Origin: Saccopteryx bilineata
Taxonomy: Eukaryota; Chordata; Mammalia; Chiroptera; Emballonuridae
NCBI RefSeq assembly: GCF_036850765.1
Contig: NC_089493.1
Coordinates: 268,749,034 to 268,813,033, forward strand
Reading direction: 5' to 3'
Length of the DNA stretch: 64,000 nt
The notes under the pieces are model-generated. The model was not told the origin of the DNA, searched no databases, and saw only the letters and a program-made list of their open reading frames with translations. Positions 10,801 to 21,737 of this stretch are shown piece by piece; the stretch's first letter is position 1; each line of letters starts with the position of its first letter. A program made the translations under genes and the position numbers.

Positions 10801-12469
10801 AATTACAATTTTCCTGGGTTATAGTTCAATATCTGTAGTGTCTTTCAGCTTGGAAGTATAAGATTAACAGGCTTTCCTGATGATTTCTAGGTTTCTAGCC
10901 CATGGGGAAATTTCCTTATTATGAATAGAACTTGAGTTAGCACAATAGTTTCGAGAAAGATTTTATGATTACAAATTATACCTAGTTACAAAAGGAACTA
11001 CCTAGACCCTATGTTGCTAACATACAGAAGAATATTTGCTGACTGAGACTTCCCCTACCAGACAGGAAGACTCTTTCTATAAAGAACTTATACTGAGTGG
11101 GTATACAAACCCAAATGCTCAACATCTATAAAAGCTAGAATCAGTATGACAAATCTTACGTCAAAGTCAGGATTGATGTACCCTACTCTATTTAACTTGA
11201 TTACCGCTGTAAAAGTTATAACATGATTATTGAAACATAACTTGCTAAGTTTTATTTAGTTGTATATAATGGTTCTCAAACTGTAAACCGTTGTGTACTA
11301 CAAACAACTGTTTCATTAAATTACTCAACAAATATTATTCAAAAATCCCCTAACTTACATAAATATTAACTCAAAATATTACCTCAAAAAAATGAGGTAG
11401 ATCATGGGAATTAATCAAGTGTAAGGCTCAATCAGTTAAAAACAACCAAGAAAGAAAACCAAGTAGGATATGTAAGGGTGTTTCCTAGCTTATAGAATGT
11501 AGGCTTGGATGGTAGACAGGTGAATATTCTAGGACGCAGAGAATTATGGAAGAAACTAAGCTTCAGAATGAATGAATTGGCATTCTCACTGCAGTTGTTG
11601 CTGGCACGAGTAAAGGAATAAAATAGAAGGGTAGGAAGTGGTGATCAGAGGGAGGGATGCTTGAGATGGAGATTTCAGAGGTGGTATGTTGTCATTAGAA
11701 AGGAAATAAACATACAGGTGGTGAAGAAAAGAATCATCGCTAGTGAGGAAAGAAGCTCGCAAGATGCCAAGTAGTTAGACCACCCACCATCCAGGGGGAC
11801 ATTGAGAGCCTGATAACAATGACAAGAACAAGAATGAGAGGAAGACAGGGAATCAGATGCTCAAGAATGCTGAGAGGGAGGAAGGAAGGGAGGGAGGGAA
11901 AGAGGGAAAGAGGGAGGGAGGGAACACATAGTGAGTAGACTTGGATGGAAGCAATCGGATCAGACAGCAGGAGCTTCCCAGGAGAAATGGTGTGGAGGTG
12001 GCCATGTGGCAAAAGGGAGACACGTTCACCCCGAGGGTAAGAGAGAGCTCAGCCTTCGCTGGAATGTGTGATCCAGAGCACACCTCAGAACAGGTCGGGT
12101 GGCGTGGGAACAGGGCGGGAGTTATGAGTTGCATAGGGAGATATGGAAATGAGAACCAAGAGGTGATGGGTGCTGGGGAGCTCGGGTTTCCAGGAGCCAC
12201 AGGGACACGGGGCAGGGTGAGAATCCTCCCCAGAGCTTCTTAAACACGGAGGCAACCAACACAGGCCATAGTCCAGTGTTCAGAGGTCACCTCCAGTGAG
12301 AGGCTAAGCATGCCACCGTGTTCTTATCAAAAGGTACAATTTATTTTTTTCCACAAGTGACTTTGTGAACCAGCACAGTAATCTTTCAGAGAGAACATGG
12401 ATCTGAACACAGAGTTTGACGCTGGGCGTAGCAGAGTACAACCTTACGTGAGTAAAGGTTTCTAGTCAA
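10801..12469. other. Single-copy-like DNA, no gene seen; purine patch at 11871-11926
   Basis: No gene is supported. The region about 11640-12240 is GA-rich and may be an old repeat ('gagttatgagttgcataggg', 'gggagatatggaaatgagaa'). A GGGA/GGAA-type purine tract lies at 11871-11926. Frames of 90-115 codons over it are biased by this purine tract. Confidence 0.45.
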
Positions 12470-12595
12470 TGGTGATAAAGATGAAAGTTAAGTTTCCCAA
12501 TCTATCTCCAGTGCCTAGAAGAGAGTCTGACACATGGTAAAAGCTCAAGAATAAACAAACAAGTGAATGAACAAATGAATGAATGAATGAAAAAG
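12470..12595 (+). repeat. L2-like 3' tail
   Basis: Reads like the L2 LINE end: 'ccagtgcctagaagagagtc', 'tgacacatggtaaaagctca', then a run of 'gaatgaat' type units at 12560-12592. Strongly diverged. Confidence 0.55.
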
Positions 12596-14678
12596 GTTGC
12601 AGGGGCGCTGGAGTATGTGAAAACTTTACCACAAGAGAGAGGTTGGAAGAATAAATTCTCATCATAAAGTCACCCAGTAGGGAAGGGCCACCAGCTATGC
12701 AGTGGAGCAACTGTGGATAATTTTATAGCCCAGAGGGATAGAGTGGTTTTCTCAGGATGAAAGTATTATAATTACTGCTAATTTGTTTGGTGTCATTTTT
12801 AGTCTTTTGATCCTTTCGAGTGTACCCCCACCCCTCTCCCAAAAATCTTTCCAGTATTCAAAGGTATGGCTCAAAGACAGAAAGCTTGAGATTTGATACA
12901 GGGTATGAGGCTTGTGATTAGAATAATCCTCCATTGACAATTCATATATTCAGCGTGAGGTACACTCAGGGCCATCCGCTTTCCATATGCCAAGTATTTC
13001 TTTCCTAGGGAAAATAAAATTTGCAATCCTAAATTGATATCACTTTCCATTCCCTTCTCTTCTTTTAGTTACGTGGCATTGAGCTCTCAGAAAAACAAGC
13101 TCCGTTTTCATCCCGTTGAATTAAGAAATACCAGCCATGCCGATCTGCTAGGAAGAAGGTAGGTTGCACAAAATCAAGTGGCAATATATTGCCACTTCTC
13201 TAAAAAAGAATTGCTACTCTAGAGAATACTCCCTTCCTAAATGGCTATAAAGGCCCCACGCTCCAGAAGAGTCAGAAGAAAAATTACCTCCCAGCTTGTG
13301 CATTTATTTTTATGGCTCTAGTTGATTGTTCCCTCCCACTCCAGCCTACAACACACCCCGGGGCCTGTCAATTCCCAGGCCTAATCCTACACCAGTTTCC
13401 AAAGTCCCAACTGGGCCAGTTGGCTGAAACGACATGATCCGCTCGGCTTTCGCATCCAAGTCAAGAACTAGAAAGTGAATGAGTCTATCTGTCTTTATAA
13501 GTGCATTGTGAACTTTATAGTTTAATATTAAACTTGCATCATAAAAAATGGCTCATAAATGGCTAATAAAAGCCTAGTTTACAGCTTATAAAGTGCATCA
13601 GTACTTCACACGGGTTTGCTTAGGAAGATTTATGCGCGAGCTCTTTGTCTCTCGCTTAGAGATTATTTCCCCCCCAAAAAACCATTAAAAGTAACTACTG
13701 AAAAATGGCCTTTTGGTTGAACTTGGTGTGGTAACCAAATGCAAGGCATCCAAAAAATTCAAACCCGGCATGCTGGTGCTTATTAATGTCACAGGAAATG
13801 CCCGGGGCTTCCGGGGACATCCAGGGTGGGAGATGCCATCGGGTCTCCTTGGGAGGCACAGCAAGCTCAGACCAGGTGGCAGTAACCCAGACATCAAGTA
13901 ATGTCTACACAAGTCTTCGTATAAAACCGGGTGTTTGTCTTCGTCTTGAGGGCACAAAGAGCTTTGTGCAAGCAGCAGAAAGGCCAGCCTGCCAAGCCTT
14001 AAACCACCGTCAGTCAGTCGGCCGACTCCCGCCAAGAACACCTGGAAACTCCTTTAATGAGTTCTCAGCGATGGCCCCTCTCCCTCCTCCTGCCTCCCTG
14101 GCTGTCTCCTCCGCTTAAGGCACTGGTGATATATGTGACTGCGATCCGCTCACCCCCTCCACCCTATTTCACTTTTTATTACCCACTGCTCTGCTCTACC
14201 CAGGTTTATATACTTCATTATGTTCTCTGCTGTCACTTCTCCTATTTCATTTTTGGTTTTTTAACTCAGCGGCTGGCAGCCGAGTTGCCACCGTCACCCT
14301 CCTGCCTCCCTGTGCCCCTGTGCACTGCCAGAGATAAAGGTCTTTAAGTGGGTATCGACTTCTAACTGTGGAGATGTTGGCCATGAGGCAGCTGTGTTCT
14401 GTGATGTGGTGCCCTGGATAGGGGGGGGGGGGGAGATAAAAACCTGCATTTCTGCATCAATTTTGCCCTTAGGTAGCTGTGGCACTCTGGGACATTTAGA
14501 TACCTTTTCAGCAGGTCAGATGTAAAGGGGAAGGGATAACACTAAATGATCTACAAGGTGCCAAGCAATTCTTACATGCTGCTTTGTCCATAAAATGTGG
14601 ATACAAGCTTCTCTACTCTCCACCAACATTGTTATTCACACATTGAGGTTCCTGCAAAGATCTTCAAATACAATAACA
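12596..14678. other. Mostly single-copy DNA, candidate conserved non-coding patch, G13 run
   Basis: No gene is supported; frames of up to 118 codons around 13685-14118 overlap on both strands and lack domains. The AT-rich block 13490-13690 ('tttatagtttaatattaaac', 'aaatggctaataaaagccta') has no repeat signature and resembles conserved non-coding DNA. A G13 homopolymer is at 14421-14433. Confidence 0.45.
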
Positions 14679-15067
14679 CTGCCCTGGCCAGTTGGCTCAG
14701 TGGTAGAGCATCGGCCTGGCGTGCAGGAGTCCTGGGTTCGATTCCCGGCCAGGACACACAGGAGAAATGCCCATCTGCTTCTCCACCCCTGCCCCTCTCC
14801 TTCCTCTCTGTCTCTCTCTTCCCCTCCCGCAGCCAAGGCTCCATTGGAGCAAAGTTGGCCTGGGCGCTGAGGATGGCCCTATGGCCTCTGTCTCAGGCAC
14901 TAGAGTGGCTCTGGTTGCAGCAGAGCGATGCCCCAGATGGGCAGAGCATCGCCCCCTAGTGAGCATGCCGGGTGGATCCCAGTCGGGCACATGCAGGAGT
15001 CTGTCTGACTGCCTCCCCGTTTCCAACTTCAGAAAAATACAAAAAAAAAAAAAATTACAATAACACT
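14679..15067 (+). mobile_element. Long tRNA-derived SINE family B with TSD
   Basis: Starts at 14691 ('gccctggccagttggctcag') with B box 'gggttcgattcccggccagg'; second domain 'gccaaggctccattggagca' and 'gggcgctgaggatggcc'; end 'cagaaaaatac' plus an A14 run. The TSD 'tacaataacact' at 14679-14690 and 15056-15067 is perfect. Frames of 91-120 codons in this interval are SINE translations. Confidence 0.96.
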
Positions 15068-15549
15068 CCTTCTTGACCTATAAGATTACACTGGTTATTA
15101 AAGAGTGATTTCAGCACCTTTCTTATCAATAGACTATGTTTTTTATCTCAAGATCAAGTAATCAAGAATTATGTCACTCTTGCTTTTTTTTTATAGACGC
15201 CGTCTCATGTTTTCTCAAGAGAGGCATTCCATCATGCTTGTATTTACACACCCGGGTGCCAGAGAGATCAAACAAAGGGCACAAATTCTGCCCTCCCTCA
15301 GCTTTCTGAGAAGACAAAGCTATTACATAAGAAATAGCACGCACTAGTGTTGCCGGAGAAATGGGATTCTTTCATGGTATCGCAGGGAAAGCATGTTGGG
15401 GATACACGCATAGGAGGATTTGAACAATAGTGGCGAGACTTAATGGGAGGGCACACATGACACAGATGCCCCTGAAGAGACTTTCGTACTACCTCATCCA
15501 TGACCAGGTGGCTCAGCTCAGTCTCTCTGTAGAAGTCCAGCTTCTGTGG
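15068..15549. other. Single-copy-like DNA, no gene seen
   Basis: No gene, RNA or repeat family recognised. Confidence 0.45.
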
Positions 15550-15768
15550 GCCCTGGCCGGTTAGCTAAGTCTGTTGAGAGGGTTGTCCCGAAACAACAAG
15601 GGTGCAGGTTTGATCCCTGGTCAGGGCACACATGGGAAGCAACCAAAAATACATGACTGAGTGGAACAACAAATGCTTCCCTTTCCCCTTCCCCCTCTCT
15701 CCCTTCACCAATCTTTTCCTTGACAATCTTTCTGTCAAAAAAAAAAAAAAAAAAATCAATAAAATTAA
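15550..15768 (+). mobile_element. Short tRNA-derived SINE (VES-like)
   Basis: Starts 'gccctggccggttagctaag' and continues 'gttgtcccgaaacaacaagg', B-box-like 'ggtttgatccctggtcaggg', 'cacacatgggaagcaaccaa', 'gagtggaacaacaaatgctt', then a CT-rich tail, A19 (15737-15755) and 'tcaataaaa'. No clean TSD was found. A second SINE sits immediately in its tail. Confidence 0.88.
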
Positions 15769-15899
15769 GCCCTGGCCAGATAGCTCGGTTGGTTGGAGTA
15801 TTGCCCCAGAGCACAGTTTTCTGGTTCGATTCCCTGGTCAGGGCACATACAGAAACAGCTAGATGTTCCTGTCTCTCTCTCCCTCTGCCTCTCTCAATA

Positions 15900-15950
<51 letters not shown>

Positions 15951-15957
15951 AATTAAA
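15769..15957 (+). mobile_element. Second short SINE with (AAAT)n tail, adjacent to the previous one
   Basis: Starts 'gccctggccagatagctcgg', B box 'ggttcgattccctggtcagg', then 'gcacatacagaaacagctag', a CT-rich stretch and an (AAAT)n run at about 15899-15950. The word 'aataaaattaa' at 15758-15768 and 15946-15956 may be its TSD, but it is low complexity. The pair shows reuse of an A-rich SINE tail as a new insertion site. Confidence 0.88.
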
Positions 15958-17116
15958 ATATAAAAGCCCAGCCTCTGAGGCCGTCAGCCCGCACTAGTCC
16001 CCCCCAAGCCCAAGGGGAGGGCCAGGACCCAGGGCTTCCATGGCATTAGCGGGGCCTCCGAGGTCTCAGGGGTCCAGCTCAGTCTCGGTTCTTTGTCCAG
16101 CCCCTGGTTGGTGTCACCGTTAGGTCTGCATGGCCACTGAAGGGAGAGAGCCTGCAGAGTGACCCAGGTGGGTCTTTGTTAGGCTTTGATTATATTTCCT
16201 TGGGTTTAGGAAGGGGTAAGCTTTCTTTCAAACAAACCAATCTTTTCCTTGGACCTTCCAGGGATTGGGGGTTTTGTGCCCTTACCTATCTGGTATTTTC
16301 CCAGGATAGACTCCTCCCTTAATGGTCGCAATTTTGGCTTTTACTGCACTTGCCTCATAGTTTGGCTTCCTTATCTGGCTTCTATGGTGTATGCCCCAGC
16401 AAAGGAACTTGCCCCTCACTCTTTATCCTGGGAAAGAGGGCCAGTTATTTCCTGGGGAGGTTGAAAAGCCGTCTTTCCTGTCCACTCAAATGCTGGATGC
16501 CCCAAAGTGACTGTGAAGCCACTCCTTCCTAGTTATTCCAGCTTAATTAGATGCCTGGCTCCTTTCTCTTTCATTAATATCTAACTAGCCGCCTATTGTA
16601 ACACTAGGGCGGAAGATTTTTTTTTTGAGATTTCTTGAAGGAGAAAGGCTTAAGCTACATCCTGGAGGCAGAAGTGTTCCTCCATAATACTAAAATAATA
16701 CCAAATGGCTTTTAATTGTAGTGATTTGGAAACCAAGGAGCTTATCTTTAATGAATTGCTTCATCTTTGTCAAATATTGGCGTCTAGAGCTGCTAGGGTC
16801 CCCTAGGCAGCAGTGAGAATTTAGGGCCATCTGTATCTTCATTTCAAAACATTGAAGGAAAGCTAAATTATTCATCATCAATTGTAGCATAAACAACATT
16901 AGGGTACTTCATGGGTTGCATTATTTGTTCTCTTTAACTTGAGGAACTTCTTCCTCCAACAAAAATCTGGGCCCAAATAAAAGTTTCATGACCCAGCCCC
17001 TGAACAATGGCCAAAGGGAAAGGTCCAGAGTCATTTCTTTCCCTGTGACTTGTTTACCTGAATCTGGGACAAGACAGAGTTTTTAACTGATGGCAATAAA
17101 GTTGAGAAACTGATAT
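15958..17116. other. Single-copy-like DNA, no gene seen
   Basis: GC-moderate sequence without recognised genes. Frames of up to 71 codons (16249-16532) have no domain. Could include an old LTR or retrocopy, but I cannot show it. Confidence 0.4.
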
Positions 17117-17551
17117 GAATTGGAGAGAGGCCCTGGCCAGTTAGCTAAGTGGCAGAGCATCAGCCCAGCATATGGATGTCCTGGGTTTGATTCCTGGTCA
17201 AAGCACATAAGAGAAGCACCCCCATCTGCTTCTCCACCCATCACCCTCTTGCTTCTTTCTCTCAATCTCTCTCTCTCTCTCTCCCTCTCTCCCTCTCTCC
17301 CTCTCTCCCTCCTTCTCCTAAAGCCATGGCTTGATTGGAGCATGTTGGCCCCAAGTTCTGAAGATGGCTTCATGGCCTCTACCTCAGACTCTAGGAAGAG
17401 CTTGGTTGCTGAGCAATGCCCCACATGGATAGAGCATCACACCCTGGTGGGCTTACTGGGTGGATCCCTATCGAGGCACATGCAGGCGTCTGTCTCTGCT
17501 TCCCCTCCTCTCACTGAATTAAAAAAATAAAATAAAATAAAGAATTGGAGA
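17117..17551 (+). mobile_element. Long SINE family B, diverged, with TSD
   Basis: Head at 17130 'gccctggccagttagctaag'; B-box-like 'gggtttgattcctggtcaaa'; CT-rich linker with (CCCTCT)n-like units at 17265-17312; second domain 'catggcttgattggagcatg'; end 'ctcactgaattaaaaaaat'. The TSD 'gaattggaga' at 17117-17126 and 17542-17551 is perfect. More diverged than the copies at 21.3 and 24.9 kb, so older. Confidence 0.93.
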
Positions 17552-18141
17552 AGGACTTTGGTGACCTGGAGTCCTGAAATCCAGATATTTCTGTTATTCT
17601 CCAGCGATTCCAGATGATAGGGGCAAGTAACTTTTTATTTCAGTTCAGCCAGGTGCCTTGGCTTTCTGGTACTGTGCTGAAAAGCATCCTCACTAATTAT
17701 CATCGTGTCACAGTTTATCAGAAGCAGCCTTCATACAACCAGTAGTGTGCTCGAGCTGGCTCACACAGCTGATTGTGTTCATCTCTTTCCAACTCTGTGA
17801 TCAGTAACATCATATAGGTAACTTCATACTAGTTGTGGTGGGAATATTTACACCACAGAGATTGGCAAACTCAGATGTTGTTCTCCCAGATAGTCAGTTG
17901 TTAAATATTTACAGCTCTTTTGAAAATCTGGCTATAAATGTAAGAAAAATAGTGATGTTGTATAAGTCCTTAAATAATTGTAAGGTAAGGTTTAAGACAG
18001 TCAGGTGAAAAGGGGAAGAGGAGAAACACATATGATTTTGAGGTATGTTTGATATACATGGACATCCAGTTTCATGGAAAGTGTAATGGCAGTATTTATT
18101 CACATTTCTAGGTTAAGCATTGGTTCCTTGAAGGGAAACAT
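17552..18141. other. AT-rich DNA, no gene seen
   Basis: Nothing recognised. Confidence 0.45.
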
Positions 18142-18394
18142 GAAAGAAGGAAAGAAGGAAGGAAGGAAGGAAGGAAGGAAGGAAGGAAGGAAGGAAGGAA
18201 GGAAAGAAAGGAGGGAGGGAGGGAGGGAGGGAGGGAGGGAGGGAGGGAGGAAGGAGAAGAGAAGAGAAGAGAAGAGAAGGAAAGGAAAGGAAAGGAAAGG
18301 AAAGGAAAGGAAAGGAAAGGAAAGGAAAGGAAAGGAAAGGAAAGGAAAGGAAAGGAAAGGAAAGGAAAGGAAAGGAAAGGAAAGAAAGAAAAGG
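18142..18394 (+). repeat. 253-base uninterrupted polypurine microsatellite (GGAA, GGGA, GAGAA, GGAAA units)
   Basis: Every base from 18142 to 18394 is A or G. Blocks in order: GGAA (about 18150-18205), GGGA (about 18211-18250), AGAAG units (about 18253-18280), GGAAA (about 18280-18383), then AAAG. A 123-codon Lys/Glu/Gly frame over it is an artefact. Purine mirror repeats of this kind can form intramolecular triplexes (H-DNA). Confidence 0.97.
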
Positions 18395-19114
18395 CTTCAG
18401 TCTCCTCCTAACTCATCTCTGGTCAGTGCCTTACCTGCCACCTAAGCTCTGGTCATGGGGGTGGTCCTTGTGTTTTCCTCAACCCCACCATGCCCGTTCA
18501 CACCTCCACGAGTTTACATATTCTTTTTCCTCTATCTGGAACATTCTCCCCTGATTTGACTCTCTGGAAACCTTCGATTCTTCCCTCAAGGATATATATG
18601 CTCAACCACTGTGGCCACTCTGAAACCTCCCGCTATGCCATCAATCAGAGGTTTATTTGCACTGAAAACCCAATTGTTTAAGTGTCCAGTGGAACACTGT
18701 TGGTCTAATTGGCACTGAGTTAGACCCAGAGGGGAATGCCAACAGATACCGCTTCTGCCATCAAAGAGTTAACTGCTTCATTGAGGAGGCAGATTAATTC
18801 CGTGAAACAATATGAGAGAATGTACAATCAAGCCCCAATTTTGGCAGTACAGATTGCAAATGCCAAAGGAGTTGAGAGAAGGAGAAAATTCATCACAGCT
18901 GATTCTGCAGAACTCGTGGCTCACATATAGACAGCAGCTGAAAATAGTGTGCTCTCACCAATTGTACTGCCACCGGCGAGTTATTGAGATTTTTCTCCCC
19001 ACCAAAGGTGAGGGCCGGGGCAGGAGGAAGCCAAGGAAAGAGAAGAAAGTACAGGATTATAAACATTCACACTTAAGAGGAGAAGCAGGGTAGAAATGCA
19101 AACGAGGTTGTCAA
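18395..19114. other. Single-copy-like DNA, no gene seen
   Basis: No gene supported. Frames of 63-93 codons at 18490-19093 lack any recognisable domain. Confidence 0.45.
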
Positions 19115-19440
19115 AATTTGCTTTACCCCTTTCACCAAGCAGCTCCACTTCTGAGTGTTTATCCTAGAGAAATATTCTGAATGCACACACAATCAGCATT
19201 GTTAGTAATGGAGAAAAATCGCAAACGAGTCCATCAGTAGGAAACGGGTGGAACACATTTTGTTACAGCTGGACTGCGGGATCCTATTGCAGCCATTAAA
19301 AGAGAATAGTGTGTTTCTTTATGTACTGTCATGGAAAGATCATCAAATCTATTATTAAACAGTAAAAAAAAAAGCAAGTTGTATAGAAGCATCTCTAGAA
19401 CATGATTGAGTTCATATGAAACACAGGGGCAGGAAATACT
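19115..19440 (+). mobile_element. L1M 3' fragment (ORF2 C-terminus to 3' UTR)
   Basis: Follows the old L1 text in outline: 'cacttctgagtgtttatcct', 'catcagtaggaaacgggtgg', 'attgcagccattaaaagaga', 'tactgtcatggaaagatcat', then 'agcaagttgtatagaagcat'. Frame destroyed. Confidence 0.7.
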
Positions 19441-20080
19441 GTTCCTCTGTGCAATCATTCACTTATTCAACCATCCATTTAACAATTGTCTATCGGGCTG
19501 CTATTCTGTGCCAGGCAATGTTCCCAGCGTTTGAGCATCCAGAGTGAACAAAAGAGCAAAAACCCTTATCCTCCCAGAGGTTCCCTGTAGCAGGTTGGGA
19601 CAGACATGAAGCAAATAAGCCATACAGCAGATGACTATGCAAGGCAGGGAGAAAAATACGGCAGTGTCCGGGGGAAAGGAGCGCCCGGTGAGGGGACATT
19701 GCCAGTTGAAGAGGGTGACAGAGAAAATGAAGACCTGAAGAAAGTGAGGGTGGGTGGCATGGCTATTTGGGGAAGAGAATTCCATGCAAGGGGAGCAGCC
19801 CGTGTCACAGGTACTGTGCCTGGGATGGTGCAGAGTGAATCAAGAAGGGAGCGAACAAAGAGATTCTAGGGGCCATGCCAGCTTTCGTCCTGCATGGGAC
19901 GATGCACCATGGAGTGTTGGGCAGAGACACGATGAGATCGGGTTCCGTTTCCCCTGGGCCACTCTGGCTGCTGTGTTGAGAACACATGATTGAGGAGTGG
20001 AAGTGGAAGCAGGGAAGTCACTTAGGAAGCAAAGAAAATGATCCAGCGAAGAATGCAGGTGACAGCAGGGGAACTGGGGT
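19441..20080 (+). repeat. Ancient mammal-wide interspersed repeat, family not named
   Basis: The run 'ttcacttattcaaccatcca', 'ctgtgccaggcaatgttccc', 'gaacaaaagagcaaaaaccc', 'agacatgaagcaaataagcc', 'gggaagagaattccatgcaa' follows the order of a common old mammalian repeat that starts with TTCATTCAACAAATATTTATTG-type text. Related fragments are at about 31550-31640, 38880-39100, 49075-49430 and 54605-54720. I cannot assign the Repbase name from memory. Frames over it (60-120 codons) are not genes. Confidence 0.5.
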
Positions 20081-21311
20081 GATGGCTGACTGAGTTCCGG
20101 ATGCGTGTTAAAGGCAGAGTTAATAGGATTTAGCTGTGGAGTGAGTGTGGCGTGTGGAAAAAGGCGGTTGTCCTTTTTTTTTTTTTTTTTTTTTTTTCCC
20201 AAGGCAAATCAAAGAATGAAGTGGCTTTTACCTGAGATGTGGGAAACTATGGGAGGAACGAGTTGTTCAGGGGAGGGCGTGTTGATGTAAAATGAGAACA
20301 CACTGGGTCATTTATACGTGTTTTCCCTCTATGCCCTCATCTCTTGTTCTTCATAAGCCACACTAGTGGCTAAGCTCTGCAGAGCCCAGAGCCAGGGATT
20401 TGGGTAGGGCAGAAACGGAAGTAGCCCGCAGTCCAAGAATTATTCTTATTGTGTAGAAGATGTTCCCACCTCGTGGAGGAAAGGCATAGGGTCTTTGAGC
20501 AGAGGAACAAGAGAAGCTGTTTGAGGATAAAAAAGCAAAACAAACTAACAATAAAACTAGAAAAAGACAGTTCCCCAGGCTGGGTGCAAGGGGAACAGGC
20601 TGAAGTTTCCAGATTAAGGACAGGGCCCCGCTCTCCTGAAATGCCGTAAGGGAGGCCACAGAACCTGGGCAAGCCAGCAAGGTAAATGGGCCCGTAGGCT
20701 CTGGGTCTGTGGCCTTGGCAAAATGTCCTGCCCTGTGCAGAGTGGGGGTCAGCAGAGGGAGCCGTACTTTAGGAATACCATGCAGGCAGGGACAAGGGAC
20801 ATCTGAGGAGAAACCTGTGGGGATCAATAACCAAAATCCCGTGGGCACCTGGCATGACTGCATAAGACTCTCCACTTGGCCCAATGCAATGGCAGAACTC
20901 CAAATGTCTGCACTTAAGCTTTCTGCCGGCTTGACAGTGAAGGGTTGGAATCAGATATTATTGCTGAGTTATAGAAAATGAAACACATGATATTTCTGGA
21001 ACATCTCAATTTGTGCACTCATCAGATTGGAAAATACCTATCAAATGGCCTAAAAGAAGACATCCTCAACTGCTTTACTCCAGGAGTTCTGTGTTGTTCA
21101 GCTATTTCCCACAAAAAATCCACCTGCGGCATACTTGTGGAATTAGTCTTTTTTTTTCCTCACCTCATTTTGAAGCCCAGCTGTTAAGTCCTGGTAAAAA
21201 AAAAAACAAAAAACCCTTTTTGACAAGTAGTAACTCTTCTGTCACCACATTTTCTCATACCATAAATTTTATCATATGCAGTAATAAAAGGTTTTCCAAA
21301 ATGGAGAACAT
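20081..21311. other. Single-copy-like DNA with T26 run, no gene seen
   Basis: A T-rich homopolymer at 20173-20198. The longest frame in the window (173 codons, minus, 20363-20884) lies here, but it is low in domain-like content, has competing frames on both strands, and such a length is expected once or twice by chance in 64 kb. Confidence 0.45.
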
Positions 21312-21737
21312 CAATTTATTTTATTTTATTTATTATTATTTTTTTCTGTATTTTTCTGAAGCCGGAAACGGGGAGAGACAGTCAGACTCCCGCATGCGCC
21401 CAACCAGGATCCACCCGGCACGTCCACCAGGGGGCGACGCTCTGCCCACCAGGGGGCGATGCTCTGCCCCTCCGGGGCATCGCTCTGCCGCGACCAGAGC
21501 CACTCTAGCACCTGGGGCAGAGGCCAAGGAGCCATCCCCAGCACCCGGGCCATCTTTGCTCCAGTGGAGCCTTGGCTGTGGGAGAGGAAGAGAGAGACAG
21601 AGAGGAAGGAGAGGGGGAGGGGTGGAGAAGCAGATGGGCGCTTCTCCTGTGTGTCCTGGCCGGAAATTGAACCCGGTACTTCTGCACACCAGGCCGACGC
21701 TCTACCACTGAGCCAACCGGCCAGGGCCAATTTATTT
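21312..21737 (-). mobile_element. Long SINE family B, reverse orientation, near-consensus, TSD
   Basis: On the minus strand starts at 21727 'gccctggccggttggctcag' with 'tggtagagcgtcggcctggt'; the B box is mutated ('gggttcaatttccgg'); second domain 'ccaaggctccactggagcaa'; two tandem 'gccccctggtgg' units; end 'cagaaaaatacag'. The TSD 'caatttattt' at 21312-21321 and 21728-21737 is perfect. It yields overlapping artefact frames of up to 232 codons on both strands. Confidence 0.95.

Noticed and set aside
14691..14766. tRNA gene
   Set aside because: The A and B boxes belong to the tRNA-derived head of a SINE with A-tail and TSD; same for the heads at 2796, 24900 and 45158.
18074..18445. 123-codon Lys/Glu/Gly-rich frame
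   Set aside because: Pure translation of the purine microsatellite.
20363..20884. 173-codon minus-strand frame
   Set aside because: No domain, competing frames on the other strand, and one or two frames of this length are expected by chance in 64 kb.
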